Below, in pieces: positions 1 to 5,145 of a stretch of 7,216 bases of DNA (the stretch's first letter is position 1; every line of letters begins with the position of its first letter). The notes beneath the pieces are model-generated. The model saw only the letters and a list, made by a program, of their open reading frames with translations, made no database searches and was not told the DNA's origin. Origin of the DNA: an uncultured Eubacteriales bacterium (GTDB lineage Bacteria; Bacillota; Clostridia; Christensenellales; Borkfalkiaceae); the NCBI GenBank assembly GCA_902766475.1, contig CACXDQ010000114.1, forward strand, positions 1 to 7,216. Direction: 5' to 3'. The position numbers and the translations under genes are program-made.

Positions 1-543
1 AAGACTGATTTAGATCATTCGTTTATAGACGATGTCTATGCTGATTATTGTAGGGCGGTCGATAAAATTTTCGGAGTGTCGTCTTTAAACGGTTTCGGGC
101 TCGACGAACTTATCGCTTACCTTGACGGAAAATTAGCAGTGTTTACTGGACAGTCGGCAGTTGGTAAGACGTCGATCGTAAATGCCGTTTTCGGTGAGGA
201 TAGAGCTGTCGGAGAATTGAGCAGAAAGACGGAAAAAGGCAAACAGACCACAACTGTTTCCGAAATAGTATTTAAAAACAACATAAAAATTGTAGACACA
301 CCCGGATTTTCAAGTTTTGATTTAAGCTTAAAAGCTGAAGAACTTGCAGACTATTACGTCGATTTCAGAGATTATGTCATAGATTGCAAATACGGAGATT
401 GCGTTCATATAAAAGAATGTGATTGCGCCGTAAAAAATGCTGCTAAGAACAAACAAATTTCCCAAAACAGATATTTCAGATATACAGAATTATTCAGCGA
501 ATTAAAAAACGGAGTTAAATATGACAGAAGAAAAAAGAACTGA
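1..543 (+). CDS. rsgA: Ribosome small-subunit-dependent GTPase A (RsgA), 3' part only
   Basis: RsgA is a circularly permuted GTPase that acts in the cytoplasm on late 30S ribosomal subunit maturation. The frame is open from base 1, so the true start lies upstream; 180 residues are visible of a family that usually has about 290, and the missing part would be the OB-fold. The first residues (KTDL) are the end of the G4 motif (NKxD), followed by a G5-like VSS, the P-loop GQSAVGKTS (148-174), a G2-like GKQTTT, and G3 DTPG (295-306). G4 before G1 is the permuted order diagnostic of RsgA. A C-terminal zinc site follows: Cys at 385 and 400, His at 406 and Cys at 424 (C-x4-C-x-H-x5-C), with one extra Cys at 418. 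The GTG at 76 is internal to the domain and is not the start. The last 23 bases overlap rpe. Confidence 0.95.
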   Translation, partial: KTDLDHSFIDDVYADYCRAVDKIFGVSSLNGFGLDELIAYLDGKLAVFTGQSAVGKTSIVNAVFGEDRAVGELSRKTEKGKQTTTVSEIVFKNNIKIVDTPGFSSFDLSLKAEELADYYVDFRDYVIDCKYGDCVHIKECDCAVKNAAKNKQISQNRYFRYTELFSELKNGVKYDRRKKN

Positions 544-1189
544 AATTAAAATTGCGCCGTCCGTTTTATCGGCAGATTTTTCTAAAATGGGAGAGTGCGT
601 CGTTGCCGTTGAAAAAGCAGGCGCCGACCTTATTCACATGGACGTAATGGACGGGGTTTTCGTACCGAATATTACGTTTGGAATTAAAATGGTTGCAGAC
701 ATCAGAAAAATCACCTCGTTGCCGCTCGACTGTCATCTTATGATAGTAAATCCGGAAAAATATGTTAAAAAATTTGCAAATGCCGGTGCAGACTATATAA
801 CCGTACATTATGAAGCTTGCAAAGAAAACACGCTTTCCGTATTAAGGCTTATAAAAGAATGCGGAGTTAAAGCGGGGCTTGCCATCAATCCCGATACGCC
901 TTTTGAGTTAGTGGAAAATATGTTGCCGCATTGTGATTTGTTTTTGGTAATGAGCGTTTTCCCGGGGTTCGGCGGTCAAAAATTTATATCTGACGTTCTT
1001 GAAAAATGTTTAAAAATCAAAGATATAATAATTAAAAACAACTATAATTGTGTGTTGGAGATAGACGGCGGAATAAACGAGCAGACGTCAAAGCTTGCGG
1101 TAGGGGCAGGATGCGATATACTCGTCGCCGGAAGTGCTGTTTTCGGGGCTGAAGATCAAAAAAAAGCGATAGAGATTTTAAAAAGATGA
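521..1189 (+). CDS. rpe: Ribulose-phosphate 3-epimerase
   Basis: This enzyme interconverts D-ribulose 5-phosphate and D-xylulose 5-phosphate in the non-oxidative pentose phosphate pathway; it is a cytoplasmic, metal-dependent TIM barrel. The 222 residues match the usual full length. Visible motifs in order are APSVLSADF near the N-terminus, HMDVMDG (residues 39-45, metal ligand His39 and catalytic Asp41), CHLM (His72), a phosphate-loop-type PGFGGQKF (148 onward), EIDGGI (catalytic Asp182) and VAGSAVFG at the C-terminal phosphate site. All expected metal and catalytic residues are present. The residue before PGFGG is Phe147, where the family often has Asn, Glu, His or Tyr. The ATG at 521 is supported by GGAG at 511-514 and by the absence of another good start before the first strand. 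It starts 23 bases inside rsgA, so the two are probably translationally coupled. Confidence 0.97.
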   Translation: MTEEKRTEIKIAPSVLSADFSKMGECVVAVEKAGADLIHMDVMDGVFVPNITFGIKMVADIRKITSLPLDCHLMIVNPEKYVKKFANAGADYITVHYEACKENTLSVLRLIKECGVKAGLAINPDTPFELVENMLPHCDLFLVMSVFPGFGGQKFISDVLEKCLKIKDIIIKNNYNCVLEIDGGINEQTSKLAVGAGCDILVAGSAVFGAEDQKKAIEILKR

Positions 1190-1800
1190 ACGCTCATATC
1201 TTTTTAGGCGGTGAAGAATACCGAGGGAAATTCGAGATCGATACGTCAGATATAGTTGTTTCGTGCGATAGAGCGTTTAAATATCTTAACGATAAAAATA
1301 TCAAGCCCGATATTGTATTGGGAGATTTTGACTCTTTGGGATATTATCCTGAAAATGCCGAGATTTTTCCCGTTGAAAAAGATTTTACAGACTTTGAGCT
1401 TGCTATCGATAAAATTTCAAAAATCGGCGGAATTGATAAGATATTCGTCTATTGCGGCGGTGGCGGAAGGGACGATCATTTTCTGTGCAATATCGGAATT
1501 ATGCTAAAAGCATTTGATATGGGGTTAAACGTGGAATTTATTACGAATTTTACCCGTTCGTTTATTGCACAAGGCGATGTTTCATTTAATACGGATATTG
1601 GACGCACCGTTTCGGTAATTCCGCTTTTTGACGCTCAAATATCTTCGAGCGACGGGCTGAAATACGAATATAAAGACAGAATATTGAACTTTTCTTCTTC
1701 TTTGGGGCTCTCCAATATCGCAACGAAAAACATTGTAAAATTATCTGTAATAAATGGTAGAATTATTATTTTTATTGTTTATGACGAGTTGGAATTTTAA
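1186..1800 (+). CDS. thiN: Thiamine pyrophosphokinase
   Basis: Thiamine pyrophosphokinase transfers pyrophosphate from ATP to thiamine, giving thiamine diphosphate in one step, typically in salvage. The 204-residue product carries the catalytic-domain signatures KPDIVLGDFDS (Asp47, Asp49), KDFTDFELAI (residues 65-73) and GGGGRDDH (91-98), then a C-terminal beta domain with VSVIPLF, a SSDGLKYEY segment and LGLSNIA, which matches the thiamine-binding half. The usual ADGG-like N-terminal motif is altered to SCDRA (Cys27-Asp28), keeping the Asp but losing the Gly. The ATG shares bases with the rpe stop (ATGA, 1186-1189), and there is no strong Shine-Dalgarno, so translation is probably coupled to rpe. 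The product matters to the neighbouring pathway in that transketolase, the partner of Rpe, needs thiamine diphosphate. The order rsgA-rpe-thiN is the same as in Bacillus. Confidence 0.93.
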   Translation: MNAHIFLGGEEYRGKFEIDTSDIVVSCDRAFKYLNDKNIKPDIVLGDFDSLGYYPENAEIFPVEKDFTDFELAIDKISKIGGIDKIFVYCGGGGRDDHFLCNIGIMLKAFDMGLNVEFITNFTRSFIAQGDVSFNTDIGRTVSVIPLFDAQISSSDGLKYEYKDRILNFSSSLGLSNIATKNIVKLSVINGRIIIFIVYDELEF

Positions 1801-1806
1801 AAAAAT

Positions 1807-1836
1807 AAGGTATCATGACGTACATCATAATACCTT
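1807..1836. terminator. Bidirectional intrinsic terminator between convergent genes
   Basis: A hairpin lies in the 40 bases between the thiN stop and the stop of the opposite-strand HAD gene. The outer stem is AAGGTAT / ATACCTT (1807-1813 with 1830-1836). A C-A mismatch follows, then an inner stem ATGA / TCAT (1815-1818 with 1825-1828) and a 6-base loop. On the + strand it is followed by TTTATTATTTT; on the - strand by TTATTTTT. Both sides are therefore T-rich downstream of the stem, as expected for a terminator serving both operons. The stem is short and AT-rich, so efficiency is uncertain. Confidence 0.75.
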
Positions 1837-1840
1837 TTTA

Positions 1841-2527
1841 TTATTTTAATATTTCGATGATTTCTCTTATCTCTTTTATTTCATAAGTTATCTTTAAGTT
1901 CTTGTCGTTCTTTTTACCTTCCGAGTTATACCAACATGTATCGATACCGTCGTAAACCGAAAGCGGAATGTCGGAAACTAAGGAATCTCCGCAGATAAGA
2001 GTTTTTTCGGGATCAAAATTCATTATTGAACTTTTAACGAAATCGTAGTATAATTTCGACGGCTTTACGGCGCCGACTTCTTCGGAAATGAAAAGCCCGT
2101 CAAACTTTTCCGCAAAATTTGATTTTGAGAGTTTTTTTCTTTGAATTTTCGCAACGCCGTTTGTTACGATATAAATCTTTATCGAGTTTTTCTTACAGAA
2201 ATCGACTACCTCTTCGGCTCCGTCTGATAAAATGAAGTTGTCCGATAAATTGCTTTCATAACGTTTACCGAATTCTCTTACGTCGATTTCGTTATCATAG
2301 GTAGAGAAATATTCTTTGAACCGAAGATAAAGGACATCTTCTTTTGAAATTTTACCTTCGGAATACATATCCCAGTATTTTTGGTTTATCACTTTATAAA
2401 TCGAGTAGTTTTGCTTTTCGTGCGGCAAACCGAAAAAAGCGCAAGCGTTTAAAAAGCTCTTTTCGGCACAGGCTTGAAAGTCAAACAGAGTATCGTCCAA
2501 ATCAAATAACACACAATTATATTTCAT
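1841..2527 (-). CDS. yjjG: HAD-superfamily hydrolase, YjjG-type pyrimidine nucleotidase
   Basis: The 228-residue protein is a HAD phosphatase with an alpha-helical cap. Motif I is FDLDDT (nucleophile Asp9, acid/base Asp11), motif II is VTNG (Thr122-Asn123), motif III is Lys155 in GAVKPSK, and motif IV is GDSLVSDI (Asp181, Asp186). The helical cap covers roughly residues 15-95. The opening LFDLDDTLFDF and the tail GIDTCWYN (residues 194-201) are typical of the YjjG group, whose studied members are 5'-nucleotidases acting on non-canonical pyrimidine nucleotides (house-cleaning). The loop after motif IV reads DIPLSVYDG rather than the more usual Gly-Gly-containing form, so substrate preference is inference. 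The start at 2527 is fixed by motif I beginning only eight residues later. No Shine-Dalgarno precedes it. It is the only - strand gene seen and is divergent from the manA fusion. Confidence 0.87.
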   Translation of the reverse strand: MKYNCVLFDLDDTLFDFQACAEKSFLNACAFFGLPHEKQNYSIYKVINQKYWDMYSEGKISKEDVLYLRFKEYFSTYDNEIDVREFGKRYESNLSDNFILSDGAEEVVDFCKKNSIKIYIVTNGVAKIQRKKLSKSNFAEKFDGLFISEEVGAVKPSKLYYDFVKSSIMNFDPEKTLICGDSLVSDIPLSVYDGIDTCWYNSEGKKNDKNLKITYEIKEIREIIEILK

Positions 2528-2533
2528 ATAAAA

Positions 2534-2562
2534 ATTTTATCAAAAAACCCTTTATTTTGCAA
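2534..2562 (-). promoter_or_regulatory. Candidate promoter of the HAD gene, possibly leaderless
   Basis: Read on the - strand, TTGCAA (2562-2557) is followed after 17 bases by TAAAAT (2539-2534). The bases before the hexamer give TGATAAAAT, an extended -10 form. Transcription would begin about seven bases downstream, at or next to the A of the HAD start codon at 2527. The -35 match is only 4 of 6, so the extended -10 is the stronger part of the evidence. Confidence 0.45.
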
Positions 2563-2590
2563 GAGATTGACGGTCATTGCCAAATATTTC

Positions 2591-2618
2591 TTGACAATTT
2601 ATTTTAGGTGAGTATAAT
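2591..2618 (+). promoter_or_regulatory. Consensus SigA-type promoter for the manA-ROK fusion gene
   Basis: TTGACA (2591-2596) and TATAAT (2613-2618) both match the consensus fully, with a 16-base spacer. The expected transcript start is near 2625, giving a leader of about 22 bases. That leader contains the Shine-Dalgarno GAGGAG (2636-2641), five bases before the ATG at 2647. A perfect pair of hexamers suggests strong, largely constitutive expression unless a repressor acts here. Confidence 0.85.
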
Positions 2619-2646
2619 AATAATATAGACAATTTGAGGAGCGGAC

Positions 2647-4491
2647 ATGAAAAGTATAGTTAAGTTATCTCCAACCTTTAAAGATTATATCTGGGGCGGT
2701 AATAAATTAAGAAATTACGGCAAAGTAACAAGCCTTGATAAAATTGCGGAGTCATGGGAAGTTTCCGCCCATAAAGACGGACCTTCGTTAACGCCCGACG
2801 GCAAGACGATCGAAGAGTATTTCGGCGCTTCCGGGCTAGGTAAAAATGTTGAAGGATTTGAGTTTTTCCCTCTTCTTATCAAGCTTATCGATTCTGCCGA
2901 CAACCTTTCCGTGCAAGTCCACCCGGAGGACGCTTACGCCCTTAAAAACGAGGGGCAATACGGAAAGACGGAAATGTGGTATATCGTTGACAGCGAGGAA
3001 GGTGCGGGCATTTATCTCGGTTTTAAAAACGATACGCCGAAAGAAGTTTTTGAAAAAGCGGTCGAGGACGGAACGGTTACCGGTCTTTTGAATTTTTTCC
3101 CCGTTAAAAAGGGCGAGTTTTATTTTATAAAATCGGGAACGGTACATGCGATAGGAAAGGGCGTTACGCTCTGTGAAATTCAACAAAACAGCAATCTCAC
3201 TTACAGAGTTTACGATTATAAGAGAAAGGGTGCGGACGGAAAGGAAAGACCTCTTCACGTCGAAAAAGCATTAAAAGTAATAGATTTTTCCAAATTTGAA
3301 AAACAATCTCTATCGGTTGATATAGGCGAAAAGAAACTTATAGGCGCAAGTAAATATTTCTCGACGTATCAAGCCGCATTTGAAGGTGAAAAGAATTTTG
3401 TCGTCGACGATAAATCGTTTATGACCTTCACCTGCGTTTCGGGTAAAGGAAATATCGAAGGACAACGTATGTCGGCGGGCGACAGCTTTATGGCTAATGC
3501 CGGCTACGGAAAAGTTAAAATTACCGGAAACGTTGAACTTATAATGACTTCCGTTAGAAAATATTACGTCGGCATAGATATCGGAGGAACGTTTATAAAG
3601 GGCGGTATTATAGACGATCTCGGAAATATAGTTATTTCCGAAAAAGTGCCAACGGGTAAAAATGCCGAGATAGTTATGGATAGCATTGCCGCTCTTGTGA
3701 AAGACTTGCTGAAAAAGACCAATATGTCGGCATCGGACGTCTGCGGTATCGGTATGGGTGTTCCCGGAATGATCGACAGCAAGAACGGAGTAGTCGTATT
3801 TTCCAATAATCTGCAATGGAAAGACGTTAAAATCGTCGACGGCGTAAGCAAAAGGACGGGTATTTCCGTAAAAATCGCAAACGACGCAAACGTTGCTGCC
3901 CTCGGAGAATCTATGTTCGGCGTTGGCAATTCTTATGACGACTGTATTTTATTGACGCTCGGCACGGGCGTCGGTGGCGGCATTATCGTCGGAAATAAGC
4001 TCGTTGAAGGTAATAAATCGGCAGGCGCAGAACTCGGGCACATGGTAATTAAATACGGCGGAGAGCAGTGTACTTGCGGAAGAAAGGGCTGTCTTGAAGC
4101 TTATGCGTCGGCAACGGCGCTTATCAGAGATACAAAGAGGGCGATGCTCGCTCATAAAGACAGCAAAATGTGGGAAATCGGCGACATCGATAAAGTTGAC
4201 GGCAAAACCGCATTCGACTATAAAGATACCGATAAATATGCCCGTGAAGTTGTCGATAATTATATCGAAATGCTCGCTTGCGGTATATCGAATATCGCAA
4301 ACATTTTCAGACCCCATGCGGTTATGCTCGGGGGCGGCGTGTGCGCACAAGGCGATAATCTTATAAAACCCATTCAAGCAATCGTAAACAGAGAGATTTT
4401 TGCCGGACAGCTCGGTCCCGTATGTCCTGTAATGATCGCAAAGCTCGGCAATAAAGCCGGAATTTTGGGCGCAGCGGCTCTTTTGATGTAA
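2647..4491 (+). CDS. manA: Fusion of class I mannose-6-phosphate isomerase (N) and ROK-family glucokinase-like sugar kinase (C)
   Basis: One uninterrupted 614-codon frame holds two complete enzymes. Residues 1 to about 302 are a short-form class I phosphomannose isomerase: zinc ligands Gln90 and His92 (SVQVHPED), Glu109 (KTEMW) and His167 (SGTVHAIG), then the EIQQNS..TYRVYDY segment with the active-site Arg, and a small C-terminal beta domain. Residues about 304-614 are a ROK kinase: ATP loop GIDIGGTFIKGG (309-320), catalytic Asp413 in ANDANVAALGE, LGTGVGGG (438-445), glucose-contact ELGH (462-465), and the zinc motif His465 with Cys475, Cys477 and Cys482 (CxCGxxGCxE). No key residue is missing in either half. 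There is almost no linker. The first half interconverts mannose-6-P and fructose-6-P; the second should phosphorylate glucose, mannose or a related hexose with ATP. The ROK part looks most like Firmicutes glucokinase, but its sugar is inferred. It appears to be transcribed alone from its own promoter. Confidence 0.95.
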   Translation: MKSIVKLSPTFKDYIWGGNKLRNYGKVTSLDKIAESWEVSAHKDGPSLTPDGKTIEEYFGASGLGKNVEGFEFFPLLIKLIDSADNLSVQVHPEDAYALKNEGQYGKTEMWYIVDSEEGAGIYLGFKNDTPKEVFEKAVEDGTVTGLLNFFPVKKGEFYFIKSGTVHAIGKGVTLCEIQQNSNLTYRVYDYKRKGADGKERPLHVEKALKVIDFSKFEKQSLSVDIGEKKLIGASKYFSTYQAAFEGEKNFVVDDKSFMTFTCVSGKGNIEGQRMSAGDSFMANAGYGKVKITGNVELIMTSVRKYYVGIDIGGTFIKGGIIDDLGNIVISEKVPTGKNAEIVMDSIAALVKDLLKKTNMSASDVCGIGMGVPGMIDSKNGVVVFSNNLQWKDVKIVDGVSKRTGISVKIANDANVAALGESMFGVGNSYDDCILLTLGTGVGGGIIVGNKLVEGNKSAGAELGHMVIKYGGEQCTCGRKGCLEAYASATALIRDTKRAMLAHKDSKMWEIGDIDKVDGKTAFDYKDTDKYAREVVDNYIEMLACGISNIANIFRPHAVMLGGGVCAQGDNLIKPIQAIVNREIFAGQLGPVCPVMIAKLGNKAGILGAAALLM

Positions 4492-4528
4492 TTTTTAATT
4501 TTAATTTATATATTTATACTTCATTAGG

Positions 4529-4558
4529 TTGACAAACAGCGGTAAATTTTTATATAAT
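4529..4558 (+). promoter_or_regulatory. SigA-type promoter for the cmk-lysS operon
   Basis: TTGACA (4529-4534) and TATAAT (4553-4558) are full consensus hexamers with an 18-base spacer. The transcript would start near 4565, leaving a leader of about 16 bases before the first ATG. That is too short for a T-box or riboswitch, so lysyl-tRNA synthetase is not controlled by such an element here. The 89-base gap after the fusion gene shows no clear intrinsic terminator. Confidence 0.82.
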
Positions 4559-4571
4559 AGATTAAAAATTT
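4544..4571. repeat. 9-bp inverted repeat centred on the -10 element
   Basis: AAATTTTTA (4544-4552) and its exact reverse complement TAAAAATTT (4563-4571) flank a 10-base spacer whose first six bases are the TATAAT of the cmk-lysS promoter. The dyad could be an operator. It is made only of A and T in an AT-rich gap, so chance is a serious alternative. Confidence 0.4.
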
Positions 4572-4580
4572 CGAGGACTA

Positions 4581-5132
4581 ATGATGAAAAGGTTCAGAAT
4601 CTCTATTGCCGGCGACATTGCAAGCGGGAAAAGTACGCTTATACCTCTTCTTACGAAAAGATATAATGCCGAGGTCATATCCGCAGGTAAATTTATCAGG
4701 CAGTTCGCCGAAGAACTCGGCATGAGTATAGTCGAGTTTAACGAGTATCAAAAACTTCATCCGGAATATGACAAAAAACTCGATTCCAAAGTTGCGGAAT
4801 ATTCTGAAATTGACGGAGATTTCATCTTCGATTCAAGGCTTGCGTGGCACTTTGTGCCCGATTCCTTCAGCGTGTACGTCAAGTGCGATCTCGACGTTGC
4901 GGCGGAGAGAATGTACAACGCTAATAGGGAAAAAGAAAAATACGAATCTGTCGAAAAGGCTAAAGAAGCTATTATTTCACGAAGAAAAGCCGAAGTCGAA
5001 AGGTATAAGAAATTTTACGGGCTTGACGTCGGCGATCTTTCTAATTACGACCTCGTGATAGATTCGACGAATTCTTCTCCCGAAGAGCTTGCGGAAATAA
5101 TTATAGAAAATTGGAAAAAAACAAACAGATAA
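4581..5132 (+). CDS. cmk: Archaeal-type (d)CMP/cytidylate kinase
   Basis: This is a small P-loop kinase predicted to phosphorylate CMP/dCMP to the diphosphate with ATP. The P-loop is GDIASGKS (residues 11-18). It is followed by ISAGKFIRQFAEELG (33-47), the HPEYDKKLD segment (60-68), FDSRLAW (83-89) and, near the C-terminus, the RYKKFYGLDVGDLSNYDLVID segment. These motifs, and the length of 183 residues, fit the short cytidylate kinase family known mainly from archaea rather than the bacterial form of about 220 residues. A different adenylate-kinase-like substrate cannot be excluded. Two adjacent ATG codons (4581 and 4584) follow GAGGA (4573-4577); the second has the better spacing, so the protein may start one residue later. 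It is the first gene of an operon, 13 bases before lysS. Confidence 0.82.
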   Translation: MMKRFRISIAGDIASGKSTLIPLLTKRYNAEVISAGKFIRQFAEELGMSIVEFNEYQKLHPEYDKKLDSKVAEYSEIDGDFIFDSRLAWHFVPDSFSVYVKCDLDVAAERMYNANREKEKYESVEKAKEAIISRRKAEVERYKKFYGLDVGDLSNYDLVIDSTNSSPEELAEIIIENWKKTNR

Positions 5133-5145
5133 AAGGAGTTTTACT

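Noticed and set aside
76..78. GTG as a possible start of the first gene
   Set aside because: The frame is open upstream to base 1 and the residues there (KTDL, end of G4) belong to RsgA, so the GTG is internal.
2568..2576. Short palindrome TGAC-G-GTCA between the divergent promoters, considered as an operator
   Set aside because: The arms are only four bases with no extension or second copy, which is expected by chance in a region of this size.
2836..4377. Several long open frames on the - strand (for example 2836-3258, 3310-3816, 3949-4377) opposite the fusion gene
   Set aside because: They lie wholly antisense to well-conserved enzyme sequence, show no recognisable family motif and lack ribosome binding sites. 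They are by-products of the coding strand's composition.
4492..4528. Possible terminator after the manA-ROK fusion
   Set aside because: The stretch is A/T only with no GC-containing stem; no convincing hairpin followed by a T-run can be drawn.
4559..5145. T-box, riboswitch or other leader control of the lysS operon
   Set aside because: The predicted leader is about 16 bases and the cmk-lysS gap is 13 bases, neither of which can hold such an element.
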